Positions 34,325 through 46,563 of a DNA stretch of 64,000 nt are shown one piece after another. The stretch comes from Hysterangium stoloniferum. Its lineage: Eukaryota; Basidiomycota; Agaricomycetes; Hysterangiales; Hysterangiaceae. Location of the stretch: assembly GCA_015178975.1 (NCBI GenBank), contig WHVD01000023.1:620001-684000 (forward strand). Reading direction: 5' to 3'. The position numbers and the translations under genes are program-made. The stretch's first letter is position 1; each line of letters opens with the position of its first letter. A model generated the notes under the pieces. That model was not told the origin of the DNA. It did not search any database and saw only the letters and a program-made list of their open reading frames with translations.

Positions 34325-35440
34325 TGGATTCTCACCGGGCTTGGTGATCCGCGTTGCAAGTACCTTTATTCGTCACCGGCTACCACACACCTTTGCGCTC
34401 TTGGCAAAGATTTGATGATTACTCACTGCCTCACTTCCAATATACAAGTAATTTCTTTAATGTCGTGTAGTCACCCTTGTCGTACTTGCCCCGAGAGTGT
34501 AGAGCAGGCACTGATCGGCTCCTGACTCAGGCGAACAGTGTGACGTACCTTGTCCGGGCTCGTCAGGTGACCAAATCAAAAATGTCTGGTCTCGATCTGA
34601 TCCGGACCCGCGGCGGCCGTGCAGTCCACATAATCATCAACAACTTCCACAAATGCATTATTTTGCAGTTAAATCAGAATCTTATTTTATTACAACAATC
34701 ACAATCACAATCACCGCCAAGCAGAGAAAAAACTGTTTACTTTGACTTGCAAAAAAAATTTCTTACTATTCTATGTTGATACAGAGTAAAAGTGGGGGGG
34801 TTCACCCTAGCAGATCGGAGCCCACAGTGAAGCAACGGTGATAGGATGCGGGGAACAAGGGACACACCCTGCAGGGGTGCAAGGGTTCCCAGACAAGCAT
34901 TCCGGCGACGCGACAATAATAACGTGATAACCAAACAAGATGACTTAGCCATGGTTGTCATGAGTCAAATATGACCAAAACACGGAATCCGCGGTGGTGT
35001 TTTTGAAAAAAGCCCAGTGGGAATTCCATTTATATATATGCTAGAACGTACTTTATTCCGATCACCCCTTGCCCGCATTCTCAAGCCACCCGTCAAGGTA
35101 TAATAAGACAAACACCGGCCGAGCTTCACATCCCCCCGCAGAACCTCCTGCGTGTGCCATCCCACCGTCACCGCCACAGCGAAAACTTTGCCTCTTCATC
35201 CCCTCGTCCCTGTCGCTTCGACCTGGAAATGATTCTAAATATATCATCTTGTACACAGCCACGCTGGTGATAGGCTTCAAAGCCGTAGAAACCCCTGATC
35301 AAATATTTACTCTTCTCAAGGATGTCCACGATCATCAGTCACAGCTGTGCCGCTCGTGCCGAATGACCCAAGAAACGCCCACATCTGCGTCCGCCGCGAA
35401 AATCAATACCCAACCCTCAGCGTTGCAACGGTGGTTCTTA
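34325..35440. other. No gene recognised
   Basis: A 125-codon plus-strand frame at 35069-35446 is Pro/Ser-rich with a hydrophobic middle; no family was recognised. Confidence 0.4.
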
Positions 35441-35457
35441 GTGTGAGTATAACAAAT

Positions 35458-35605
35458 ATACTCAGTCGACACGTAAGGGTGATTCGACTATATTTGTTAC
35501 CTATAACAAATATACTATGACATGCTTTTGTTAATTTATTGTGACTATAATCAAGAAGATGATAATGTACCTCAGTCGACACGTAAGGGTGATTCAACTG
35601 AGGTA
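35458..35605. repeat. Paired CTCAGTCGAC...motif with AT-rich spacer
   Basis: CTCAGTCGACACGTAAGGGT plus GATTCGACT occurs at about 35460-35488. A second copy with palindromic edges (CCTCAGT...ACTGAGG) occurs at about 35571-35603. The spacer is about 83 bp, AT-rich, and contains TATATTTGTTA/TAACAAATATA inverted repeats. The layout resembles the paired CCTCAGTG...CACTGAGG motif in the LTRs at 7605 and 41768, although the motif cores differ. Confidence 0.6.
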
Positions 35606-35643
35606 TGGGTGTGTAACTTTTTGTTAAAAGTGTAGATAATGAA

Positions 35644-35715
35644 TGGCCAGACTGGGGATTGAACCCAGGGCTTCTGCATATATAGCAGGGGTGTTAACCA
35701 TTACACCACCTGACC
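35644..35715 (-). tRNA. tRNA-like sequence in the left TRIM LTR (72 nt)
   Basis: It folds as a full cloverleaf. The acceptor stem is GGTCAGG/TCTGGCC (with G-U pairs), the D-stem GTGT/ACAC, the T-arm CTGGG-TTCAATC-CCCAG and the discriminator A. The A-box (GTGTAATGG) and B-box (GGTTCAATCCC) are well formed. The anticodon stem has one mismatch and the loop is TATATAT, so position 33 is A rather than the near-universal U. It therefore probably no longer decodes, although Pol III transcription looks possible. The D-arm most resembles Gln-type tRNAs. Confidence 0.7.
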
Positions 35716-35926
35716 CTGGGAAGCACTGCTAGCATTACTCAAACTAACACACTCCCTTAATGCTAGCACTCAACTATACTATAAGCAGATATAGGTCCTC
35801 TCTGGCTCTTTTGTCCAGACTTGTCCACTATACCACACACAAATATAGCTGTTCACTCTACACACAGGAACCATGCCCTATAGCACACAGCGGGGCCCAT
35901 AACCTGTTAAAAGTGTAGATAATGAA

Positions 35927-35998
35927 TGGCCAGACTGGGGATTGAACCCAGGGCTTCTGCATATATAGCAGGGGTGTTAACCATTACACCACCTGACC
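35927..35998 (-). tRNA. tRNA-like sequence in the right TRIM LTR (72 nt)
   Basis: Same sequence as 35644-35715, in the second LTR. The same cloverleaf and the same atypical anticodon loop apply. Confidence 0.7.
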
Positions 35999-36198
35999 CT
36001 GGGAAGCACTGCTAGCATTACTCAAACTAACACTTTTGTAGTTAAATACTCTTCGGTACGGCTGAGATGGTAATACGTGTTCTAAGGTACGGTATGGCTG
36101 GGTACTGTCATATAAGCTTGATACGGGATGGGACGGTGATGTTTAGTGCATTGTGTAAGTTTAGACTTAAGCTTGGGCGCACGAGTCTATTTCAACAG

Positions 36199-37986
36199 TG
36201 AGGGAGGCTCGGGGGTGGATTAGAGGACGATATGGGTCGTATGTGGATGGCGCGATTATTAACCACGTGAGTCAGGTCGTGGATGAGAGGAAATAAAGGC
36301 CCAATATTGACATTGGAAGACTTGCAGATTTTGAAGAATTTTGCACCAGAGTTAGGGCCACACGACGCCTTGACTGGTGGCCAGTTTTTCGCGGTCATGA
36401 GAGTTGTTTGCCATGCACAATATGGTGCTGCTGTAGACGATTCACTGGTATTTGTCCAAGGTAAGTTCAGTTAGGAATCAATATTCGTTACGGGGTGGCA
36501 GTCAAGCTTATCGGCGAACTTTGCAGCGAATCCAGAGCCATTTTCGCCTGCTTCAGATTCTAAAAAAGCTTCTATCAAGTCTGACGTAGCTCTAACCAGA
36601 CGTAGTTCCCAACCCACCGCCCGTCCATCTCGAAAGGCAGCCAACAGCGCCACACCTCCAACACCAACCCTTTCACCCCGCAGCACTCCACCCAGCACCA
36701 GCTCAAACTCCTTCACCCGCGCCCAGTCCCAGTCCCAGTCCCAGTCCGAACCCCGTAAACCTCCCACAGAACCACCACCCGCATCTTCAAACCGCCCTTC
36801 CGCATCTCACTTCGAAAACCCCCGCCGCCTTCCCTTTCATCCGCTCGCTCGTTCTCGTCATGCCACTCACCACCAACATGCAACGCCACCCCTTCCACCA
36901 CGTAAACCGGCGCTCTCGCACCCACCCTGTCATGGATCTCTCGCGAGATTGCCTGTAGGCGTAAGCTCGTCGTCAAAGTCTTCTTCTACCTATACCCCAC
37001 TGCTCCCGCCACCCCCTGCACCACCTAAACCACCAAAGGCGACTTCGAGATGTTGATTAAGTAGTGTTTGCAAGCTGCCAACGGCGCGCAGAGCGTCAAG
37101 GAGGGTTTGGACCCGTTGAGTAAGGAGAGGAGGGCGGAAGTGATTAGGAAGAGGGGTACGGGGAGCTCTGACGACGTTGCAGCTGCGCCTATTGGGATCC
37201 GGTCTTCGTCATCGTCTTCCATCTCATCCAATGAGCGGACGCCGACTCCACCAGCTGGTATGGTCCACCCGCCTCGCCATTAACGGTGACTCGCGGCGCC
37301 TTTTCCCAACATCACATCCTACCACTGCACCCCTTCCTAATCCGCATCGTAGCAAATCCCTGCCTTTCCCCGTTGCCATACACAGATACGCACGCACTCC
37401 CAACCACCATCACCATCTCAATGCCCGTCATCGCATCACCAAACGCAGCCGCAGCCGCAGCCGCAATCACCGCCTCTCCTCCTCCCCGACGACGCCGTCC
37501 GGAAAGCGTCCAAGTCACCCGTTCCCCTTTGCAGACATTACAGACCAAGATCATCATCATGGTCGGAGCCGAGTACGCGGCGGGGGGGGGTGGAATTCGA
37601 TTAACGAGCTTGATGCGAGGCTGGGGGCGAGTTCGAATCCGGGTCCGAATCTGACTGGGCCTGGGCCAAGCATGATAGATGCGCTACAGTGCGCCTTTGC
37701 GGCGCTCCGTCCCGGTGCTGGCTTTGAGAGTGTACGCGTGCGGGCGGAGGGGAGGGTGTTGCCTGTATTCGAAGATGGCGAAGGGGATGATGATGGACCA
37801 GATGTGGACTCTAACCCTGACCTACAGGCGGGTGGGACTTCTTCTCTTGTTCCTGGTATAGGGAGTCAGGGACAGCACATAAAACCGGCACCAACGGTAT
37901 GCTGGAGAATAGGGAGTATTCTGACGGATAAGGAGGCAGCGGTGGATGGCGCAGGGAAAAAGATGAAACCTGGGACGACCGGGTAA
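36199..37986 (+). pseudogene. EH-domain (EF-hand-type) protein, degraded copy
   Basis: The frame reads REARGWIRGRYGSYVDGAII, then TLEDLQILKNFAPELG and DALTGGQFFAVMRVVCHAQ, a basidiomycete EH/EF-hand module found in endocytosis- and silencing-related proteins. A long Ser/Pro-rich linker follows (36520-37050, with LPPRKPALSHPP). Then come QAANGAQSVKEGLDPLSKER and a polar tail ending at 37984-37986. Stops near 36296, 37055 and 37282, and frame changes between these blocks, do not fit obvious introns. I therefore call it a pseudogene. Unrecognised introns could rescue part of it. Confidence 0.55.
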
Positions 37987-38012
37987 TGGGCGGGTGAGCT
38001 TTGCGTGATGGA

Positions 38013-38210
38013 TAGATTGTATTATAATGCGGTGCTGGTGGAGAAGGGTGTGGTGGGAGAGGTATCTACCTGATGGAGGGGATTCAGCTTTAGCCCCTGG
38101 ATGGCCAATTAATAAGAAAAATGCCATTTTGTAAGATGATAATATGTGAGGTATATTGCCAGCTGCATCTGGGTGAGCTGATGATATATGTATCCTCCGC
38201 CCTTTAGCGT
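38013..38210. repeat. Direct repeat flanking the phosphatase gene, left copy
   Basis: Shares GCGGTGC-GTGGA, GGATTCAG, GCCATTTTGTAAGATGATAA and TATATTGCC in order with 39714-39960. The two copies lie on either side of the histidine-phosphatase gene. The copies are diverged and carry indels. Confidence 0.65.
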
Positions 38211-38341
38211 TGTTTCAGAAATGTCATTGGAGGGGAGGGGCATTGCTGTCTGTTCGCTTACCGAAAACGTACGTAAATCAACCTCACTCAGGTGCCATTG
38301 TGGACCCATTCGGGGCTTCCTCTTTCTGACACCATACAACA

Positions 38342-39372
38342 ATGGCTGACGGAGAAGCTCTACTCTCCATTTCTTCAGAGACAGGTCTTGATCAGTCAGA
38401 TACTCAACAAGGAACATCCAATCCCTCCCAAGTTGAAGTGTTTCCACATGAATCGAAGACCCAGTCCAATTCTGAGCAAAAAGGGACAAGGTATAAATAC
38501 GCCGTAATCTCCTTCATCCGTCATGCACAAGTGAGGACTGTGTTTTCCTCTTTTTTTCCTACCCCACTTATCTCCATTTAATAGAGCGAGTCAAATGTGA
38601 ACCCGCGCCTGGACGGTGGAATGGGAGATAAATTGACACCAAAAGGCAAAAATCAGGCAAAAGAACTTGGCCAAGAATGGGCCAACACCCGCATCGATGC
38701 TATTTGGTCCTCTGACATGGAAAGAGCAAAGGCGACCGCGCAGGCCATTGTAGATTTTCATTCTAGCACGCTGGAATTGAAGCAGGATAGCTTTCTTAGA
38801 GAACGAAATCATGGACCAGAAGTCGCACAGCATATGCAAAGGGGTGATTTTCACGGAGCACAAAAGTTGCGTAGTGGCGGTTACTCACCTACCAGTGAGG
38901 ATGGGCGGTCCTATTATCCACCTGGCGGAGAATCTGCGGATAGTGTTGTTTACCGGGGAGTCTTGATGCTAAAGTTGGCGATCCTTGCACACGGCCGTTA
39001 TCTTCTCTCACCTCCCACAGAGTTGCTTGATAAAGGCCCTCGTAACCGTCAGCTCGCTGACCAACTTCCTGATGGTGTCCCCCATATCGTCTTTGTCAGC
39101 CACAATATGTTTCTTGTAGAGCTGTATGAAGCACTACTGTCTTGGGAGGCAGCAAAGCATCACTATCTGTGGGTTGATTACTACAATACACAATGGTATT
39201 GGTTGTGCTTCTTAAACCGTTTTGTGTTGTTAACACATATGTCCACAGGTCGCGTTTCATCGTTGGCATGGGAGACCACCCTTTGGAGAACCCACAGGGA
39301 TACTATCAAAAGACTTTCGATTTAGATTTGATCGTTAACTGTCTTCAACCCGTCTATCGCCGCATCGACTAG
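38342..39372 (+). CDS. Histidine phosphatase superfamily (phosphoglycerate-mutase-like) protein, three exons, about 307 aa
   Basis: Model: join(38342..38530, 38585..39195, 39249..39372), 924 nt in one frame, with GT-AG introns of 54 and 53 bp. The product has the catalytic RHA signature (ISFIRHAQSESNVNPRLDGG), WSSDMERAKATA, LRERNHGPE, PPGGESADS and a second histidine motif (IVFVSHNMFLVELYE). This is the layout of branch-1 histidine phosphatases (PGM/PMU1-like), which use a phosphohistidine intermediate to hydrolyse small phosphate esters. The substrate cannot be told from sequence. The N-terminal 50 residues are polar and probably disordered. Both catalytic histidines are present and no disabling change was seen, so this is one of the few intact host genes here. 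Confidence 0.92.
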
Positions 39373-39704
39373 AATGTATACTGGTGGTGAGGGTTGTGCT
39401 TGGAATAATGACATGAGATAACCGCAGTACAACATTTTGACCACTTACTTTTTCCTAATGTGTCATGTCCGTAAAATGGGAAATTCAATGCGTCAGGTTT
39501 TAAGCTTGAGCTGAAACTATTAGACACTATACTATTTATTAAATTCCCGCGATTCATATCGTTCCTTTCAAGACCACAGGTCTACATATGATGGCTACTG
39601 ACTGATTGGGAAGTTAACAGTATTACTTGAAGGAGGGACAATTTCGATTCCAACGTCTTCTAAGATAAACTCTGACAATCCAGATATTCTACTGTACTGG
39701 GTGG

Positions 39705-39960
39705 GTGAGTGATCGATTGTACCATTATGCGGTGCCAGTGGAAATGTGTGGTGTGAGAGGTGTCTACCTGGGGGGGGATTCAGTTATCGCCCCTGCATGG
39801 CTAATCAATTGCTGTGACAGGAAGGATGCACATACCGTGGGAGGGGAAGGGCAAACCGGAAGGAAAATACCATTTTGTAGGATGATAAGTAAGATGGGAA
39901 CTATATTGCCACCTACGTCTGCATGAACTTATGACATATAGTGTATCATGTACCCCCCTC
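39705..39960. repeat. Direct repeat flanking the phosphatase gene, right copy
   Basis: Right-hand counterpart of 38013-38210, longer by an internal segment of about 50 bp near 39815-39865. Confidence 0.65.
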
Positions 39961-41710
39961 GAAAATAGTACACGTCCATCTATAGCTTCCTCTAGGTCAC
40001 ACCTTTTGAAAAGTTGGCGTTAATAAGCCTCACTCAATGGATAACAGACAGGACGATGTTGGTATCTTTTAAACGGTGGAATGGTAAGGTGAATGAAGAC
40101 AGAGAATGTATGGTAGTCTGCTATGCTGGTGGAGTAGCTTCCAGAGATATCGAAAACTTAGGTAGATACATTGGTAACCAACTGGACGTTAAATGTTGTA
40201 GTGGTCAATTAGGGGAGATGAGTGATCGAGGAGTGAAGTCATGCGGTAACCCGGCCCCGTCACGCGTAGCTTCCCAGACATCTTTAGTAGGGCTTCGGTT
40301 TGTTTCCTCGACCACCTTGCGGGCGGCCATTCGTCGTGGTTCTGCCATATCCGACCTAACGCATCAGGCATTGTGTCCCCCGCCCACGCCGGCGGGCAAT
40401 TTTGTTGATTAAGGTCTCCTCATCGTCCGTCATGATGATGTCAGGTCGGATACCCTCATGGTTAGGGAGGGGAAGAATCATTATGGATGAAGGGTTTGAA
40501 AAGGGGTGGCATGGAATCTAGGGGGTTGTTGGTTAGGCGCAGAGTGTACTCGGATATTTCTCTGGGAAGTCGATGACAACTGCGTAACGTCAAAATCGCA
40601 AACAGAAAGTGAATAAATGCAAAGCTAAGTTTCATGCCTCGATTCAAGAGGGGTTTGTCCGTCATTCGCGCGGGAAGGGCTTGGATTCTTAAGGTACGCC
40701 ATCGTTTTTACCGCAATAGACCATGGAAATTTAGGAAGTTTTGATGTGTGCACCCATGCCATACCAATGAACATGGGGGCAAGGAGCTTCCTTAAAAGCA
40801 ATGCGATTTATCCTTGTACGCATTACGGAAGAGAAACCGAATTTGTCGCATTTGAGTATATTCGGAAGTCCTGTTAGTGTAGCAATTCCTAAGCAAAAAC
40901 GACAAAAATGTGACTCACGTTCCAAAATGGGCTGAGATCTGGGAGTAAGCAATTCGAATTTCCATATCAGCTGAAGAAAAGGAATTAGAAAATCAAAACT
41001 ACGAATATATCGTTTCTCGGCCTTGGGAAAGGACCCGACCTTAGAGGAGGCGTCCTAATAAACCATTTAATAAATCTTTTACTACCTGTCTTTGACTACC
41101 TTTTAAAGTATCTTTTAATTTTGATAGTGCATTAAAGATGTCAGGGGAGGAGGGAAGAGCCTAGGAGGAGGCAAAAAAGGAGGAATGACAAGATATGATG
41201 GAGCATAAAGCTTTTGGACCGCCTGAAGAACCACCGCCGGGGACGCGCGTTTTGAAGACCAATGGTATGTCGAGGAACGTACAAGAACGGTGAACTGGTA
41301 AAAAGAAAGTGCGGATCGTTGTTATGGGATGGGATATAGTCAGATTGCCGGATTACACTCTAATGAAACGTACGCACCTGTGGGACTCATTTCGAATTCT
41401 ATTAGCTTTTCACAGCTCTACAAGCAATGCTGGGTCAGCAATTGCTCGACGAGGTTGTGGAAGTAGACATTGTCGCAGCACTAAACAGAATCCAATATGG
41501 GATCTCGGTACCAGTGGCCTATAGCGTTGTTACCCGCTGTTGGATTTTGTCAGCTTCAAGTCTTTTTGGCTACTGTAGTGTCAAAAGGACTTTCTATCAG
41601 AGATTTTAAGGTGATAAATTGGCCACTACGACTGGAATTAGCCCTATTTTAGGCTTTCTTTTCACGAATATATTTAAAACTCCCTCATATTTCTATTTTC
41701 TTGACGTCAC
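39961..41710. other. No gene recognised
   Basis: Minus-strand frames around 40189-40665 have a protein-like composition (DEWPPARWSRKQTEALLKM), but I cannot assign a family. The region may hold another decayed gene. Confidence 0.4.
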
Positions 41711-41767
41711 ATTTTATAACAGGCAGCGCACATCGTCGTACTTTGGGAGGTTGGGTTTGGTGTGCCT

Positions 41768-42198
41768 TGTTAATTAGTAGACAAGATTTTGAAAGGGTAG
41801 AGTCTGTTTATGAAGCTCAGTGAGTGAGTGAGTAAACTCCACTATGTATTATAGTACCTGTTTATGAAGCTACAAGACATTTTAATGAGTAATAGAATAA
41901 TAATGAATGATTATGCATATACCTCAGTGAGTGAGTGAGTAAACTCCACTGAGGTATATGGCGAAATATTGCGACTTTTTATCTAATTTCTAATTATTTT
42001 AGGAGAGATATTAGGAGAGTAAATAGGGGAAATTTAGATACTCGACGTTTCTAGTTGATTGCATCATTAAGGAGAAATTCACAATTAGGAGTTCCTCCCC
42101 TCCTAACGGCACCTCAATATATGCGCATATATGCGCATACATTCGTCATTGTAGATTTGATTCCGATTTCGGTTTATATGAAGACTTGATTACTAACA
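41768..42198 (-). repeat. 3' LTR of copia element A (431 bp)
   Basis: It carries both copies of the CAGTGAGTGAG-containing motif, like the solo LTR at 7605-8035. It is therefore probably the ancestral length. Confidence 0.93.
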
Positions 42199-45100
42199 CT
42201 TCCCCTCAAGTCGAGTATTGATAAGACTGAGTTTTGATGTAAAATAGATGAGTTTTGGGCGAGGTAAAGCTTTGGTGAATATGTCTGCTGTCATATCTTC
42301 GGTAGGACAATATGCGAGTGTAACTGTGCCATTTTCCACAATTTCGTATATGAATTTGTATCGTATATCGATGTGCTTTGTTCGTCCTTGAAATCTGTTA
42401 TTCTTCGATATGATAATAGCGGCTTGATTGTCGCAATGGAGTGTGATTGATTTTGTGAATGGATGAAAGACTTCGTTCATGAATTTGTGAATCCAGCATG
42501 CCTCTTTGATAGCATATGTGGCTGCGATGAATTCGGCCTCGGTGCTAGATAAAGTCACGAGTCTTTGTTTGTTTGAACTCCAAGAGAATGCTCCACCATT
42601 TAATAGAAAACAGTAACCTGACATCGAATGTCGATCCGGTTGTTGTCCCCAATCCACATCTGTATATCCCATTATTCCACTCTCATTCCTTCCTAATGTT
42701 AATTTGAAATCTCGTGTTCCCTTCAAATATTTCAGTACTCTCTTTGTTGCTTCCCAATGTACTCGTCCCGGATTCTCCATAAATTGAGATAAAATAGATA
42801 CTGCGAAAGCAATATCTGGTCTTGTACCCATTGCGGCCCACATTAATGAACCAATGGCTTCACGATAAGGAATGTTCTTCATATTTTCACGTTCTTTTGG
42901 TGTGGTCGGACATTGTTCTTTTGATAATAATGGTTTGGGGTCCATAGGCAGTGTGATTGGAACTGCATCTTGTAAATTGAAACGTTTGATGATTAAGTCG
43001 ATATATGCGGTTTGCCCAAATGAGATTGTATGCACTTTTATGTCGTATTTGACCTCTATATTTAGTAACCAATGTAATTCACCCATATCCTTCATTTTGA
43101 AATGTGATTTGAATGGCTCTTTTGTTTGAATTATTCCTTCGTTTGTATTTGCAGTGATGGTGAGATCGTCCACGGCTACTGCAATGATGATAATATTGTG
43201 TTCCACTCATTTGTAGAATACAGCTGGATCGGACAGTGAGCAAGTAAATCCCATTTGATTCATCACCTTGCTGAGTAGTTTGTACCATTCTCTGCCTGAT
43301 TGCTTTAAACCGTATAGAGCCTTTTTCAATTTGAGTACTTTCGATGGTGGACCTTGAGGAAATCCCGGTGGTTGGTGCATATATACCGTTTCCGTAAGCT
43401 TTGCATTTAAGTATGCATTGTTAACATCCATTTACTCTATAGGCCAACTGTTCTGGGCTGCTGTGCCTGTGATAAGCCTCAGTGAAGCCAAACGAACAAT
43501 TGGAGAAAACATCTCTTCATAGTCCGTCCCGAATACTTGTGTAAAGCCTTGAGCTACAAGTCGTGCCTTGTATGTGGTAATGTTTCCATTTGCATCGTGT
43601 TTTATTCTTAACGTCCATTTAGAACTGACTATATTGACTTCTTCGGGTTTATTGACGAGTTCCCAGGTGTTTAAATCGTGCAAGGCCTTCAACTCCTTTA
43701 AAAATGCCAGCTTCCACAATGGCCAATCATTTCCTCTCATAGCCTCTTCCACTGTAGCTGGAACACCTTCTTGAATATTTGCAACCATCCCTATTGTTTC
43801 CAATCTCTCGCTGTCCATCTTGTCTGTAAACTCCATCCATTCCAATGGGCTATATGCGTCTGTATACAAAATGTTTTTATCGACCATGATTGGTGGCTCA
43901 CTCGGACTGTCTTCCCATAAAATTGAGTCTTCTTCAAAACCGTTTTCATCTTCTAATATAACACATGTAGCTTTTCCGAATTCTTCTGGTACTTGTAGTC
44001 TTGGAGAAAATTCGATCTGACTAGAACCTGCGGTACCTTCCCCTTGTCTAAGACGGCGCATATAATCAGATGGAAATCTGGTTCTTGAACTTCATCTCAA
44101 TTGCTCTTGAGGTAAGGATTCTGTAGTTTCTGGTAGCTCTGGAATGCTAACTTGAGGCGATTCGGGCAATGGTACGTCTGTGGGCATTTGAGGAAGTATT
44201 TTGTATGTTTTGGGCTCTAGATCCCTTCCTGATATGAGTATAGGAGCCCCAGCTTGTTTGGGGAATGCCACATTTCGTTCTACAGTTACGGTGCATTTTT
44301 CTGGCCAATATATGCGGTGTCCTTCACTGTTAAAACTGTACCTGACCCAGTGGCCTTCTTTTGCCTTGGGTCCTAGTTTACCTCCCTCTGGTTCTATCCT
44401 CACATATACAATCTCTCCCCATTCCGGTAAGTCACTTAGATTTGGCTTCTTGTTATGAACTAGCTCGTATGGTGTTTTTCCATCGAGAGCTGATGTCACT
44501 GTTCTATTCTTTAGATATACTGCATGTTGTATGCACTCGCCCCATAAGAACTTGGGCAGATTCGCAACGATGAGCATCGATCGAGTGTGTTCGACTAATG
44601 TTCGATTTAGTCTTTCTGCGACACCATTCTGTTGGGGAGTATCGTGAACAGTTAATTGCTGGAGAGTTCCTCGTGAAGATAGATAGTCTTTAAACTCATT
44701 GGATGTATATTTGCCTCCATTGTCTGATTGTAGCTTCTTAATTGTAGTGTCTCTTTGTTGATTTAAGAATGCCTTGTATGCCTTGTACTTTTGGAATGCT
44801 TCGCCCTTCATTTTCATTAGGTAGGTTCTTGTTTCCCTTGTGAAATCATCAGTAAATGATATATACCATCTACAACCTCCGATGGTTTGAACTTCGGATG
44901 GCCCCCACACATCGGTGTGTATCTTCTGGCCTTGAAGTTTGGCTCGTTCTGATTTCTGGACTTTTGGGATTGGCTCCTGACTGATTTTCCCTTTGATGCA
45001 GGCTTTGCAAAACTCGATAGGCTTCGAGTGATCTAATGTAATTCCTTCGATTGTCCCATTTTCGACCATTTGCTTCGCAGGAGCTGGTGCTATGTGTCCC

Positions 45101-46563
45101 ATACGTGTATGCAGCTCATTTATCGTCATTGTAGTGCAGGCGTCATCTTGTAGATTATTGGTTTTGTGGATAATATAGCTTCTTTGATAAAGACCATTGG
45201 TTTGATCGATTTAACCGCATATACCTCCCTCCAGATTTCGAAGGGTGCATTTTCCATCGCCGAATGTGCATGAGAATCCCTTTTTATCGCAGCATGCGAT
45301 TGACACTAAAGTAAAAGCTAATTTGGGTGAGTATAACACATTTTGTAATGTGATATTAGTGGGCTTGCTGCCATTTTGCACTTGTATGCACATATTGCCA
45401 ATTCCTGTGGCTAAGAACTCTGTCTTATCTGCGGCACGAATTTTCCGAGGTGGATCTATTGTTTTGAAGCTTGAGAATAAGCTTAGATATGGGGACATAT
45501 GAGAATTGGCCCCAGAGTCCCATACTTCGACGATTTTTGTACCATTATTGCTAGTTTCGTCATTTGTTAAAATCCCCATGTTTAGTGAGCTAGCGAATGC
45601 ATATGACTCTTCGTTTGCGATGTTTGCATTCCTGTTATTGCCTGTATTGTACCCCCTTTGGTTTGTGCTATTGCGCCTTGAATTTCCGCACATATATCTT
45701 GGTCCTTGCCCCTCCTTACCACCACCTTTAGCCCAACAATCGGCTATGACATGCCCGATCTGTCTGCAATTCGGATTGAAGCATGTCAGATTTTGATTTT
45801 GAGTTGTGGTGTTTCTCGAGTTCCAGGGGTTATTACTAGGACCTGTACTTCGTCGCTGGCCCTTAGTATTGACTAGGAGGGCTTGATTGTTGTTATTAGT
45901 TGAGTTTGGGGCTTTCTTTGATTTTCTACGCTCATATTCGGCTTTGATCATTGTTATTAGACTTGTTGGAGTTAAAACAGTTCCAGTGGCTGTTGCAGAA
46001 GTCGTTACTGCGTTCATCATGACGTCGTAAGAGTCCGGGAGTGAACTCAACATGATATTGAAGAAATCGGTATCTTCTACCTTCATTCCCATGCCTGCTA
46101 ATCGCTGATGCATTTCGAGCAGGGTGTCAAGGTGGGAATGCACATCTTCCCCTTCTTTGCACTTTAGAGTGTGCATTCTGCGCTGCAAATCAACTTGAGC
46201 CATTTTTGGCTTCGACTCGAATTCCTGGCAAATGGCCTGCCATACTTCTCTTGCTGTGCCGAGTCTTTGAAGACTGAGCATAAGAGAAGGGCCAACAGAT
46301 AGGAAGATCTGAGCTTTGACTCGTCCTTCACATGCAAGGTAATGATCCAAACGTTCCTCTTGCTTGTCCCTAAGGTCTAACTGATCATTTGTTAATACAG
46401 TTCCTGCAACATATACTGTAGGATCTGGGGGGCGCTGTGCACTTCCATTGATGTGTTTCAACAGTGCACCTGATTCCAATATGGATAATATTTGGCTTTT
46501 CCAAGCAATCCAATTTTCGCCATTATCGGCGAGTTTCTCGAGTGTGACTATAGTGGGGCCCAT
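42193..46563 (-). pseudogene. Copia element A gag-pol, four in-frame stops
   Basis: From 46563 the minus frame gives gag with a zinc knuckle (CFNPNCRQIGHVIADC) and a protease DSGA motif. After a stop near 45210 come the GAG-pre-integrase and integrase core (HTDVWGPSE, SDNGGKYTSNEF, NGVAERLNRT). After a TGA near 44094 come RT motifs, and after a TAA near 43434 DVNNAYLN and KALYGLKQSGREW. A final TGA near 43207 precedes the VDDLTIT and RNase H region (DVDWGQQPDRHSMSGYCF, HCDNQAA). At least three of the stops fit single transitions (CGA to TGA, CAA to TAA, TGG to TGA). No frameshift was needed, so few mutations separate this copy from an active one. Confidence 0.9.

Larger units (their letters stand above)
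35622..36032 (-). mobile_element. TRIM retroelement (411 bp) with tRNA-like LTRs, duplication CTTTT
   Basis: Two 128-bp LTRs (35622-35749 and 35905-36032) begin TGTTAAAAGTG, end CAAACTAACA and look identical. CTTTT flanks the unit at 35617-35621 and 36033-36037. The interior is only 155 bp. GGGGCCCATAACC (35892-35904) adjoins the right LTR, giving a minus-sense primer-binding site identical to those at 12215 and 46555. There is no protein-coding capacity. Each LTR contains a complete tRNA-shaped sequence in the element's sense direction. A TRIM whose LTR carries a Pol III-type gene recalls Cassandra elements of plants, which carry 5S rRNA. Confidence 0.92.

Noticed and set aside
35644-35715. 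An ordinary functional tRNA-Ile (TAT anticodon)
   Set aside because: The loop has A at position 33 and one stem mismatch. The same sequence is duplicated in the second LTR of a TRIM, so it is part of the element rather than a host tRNA gene.
37312-37560. Minus-strand Ala/Arg-rich frame in the EH-gene region
   Set aside because: It is the antisense of low-complexity coding sequence of the degraded EH-domain gene on plus.
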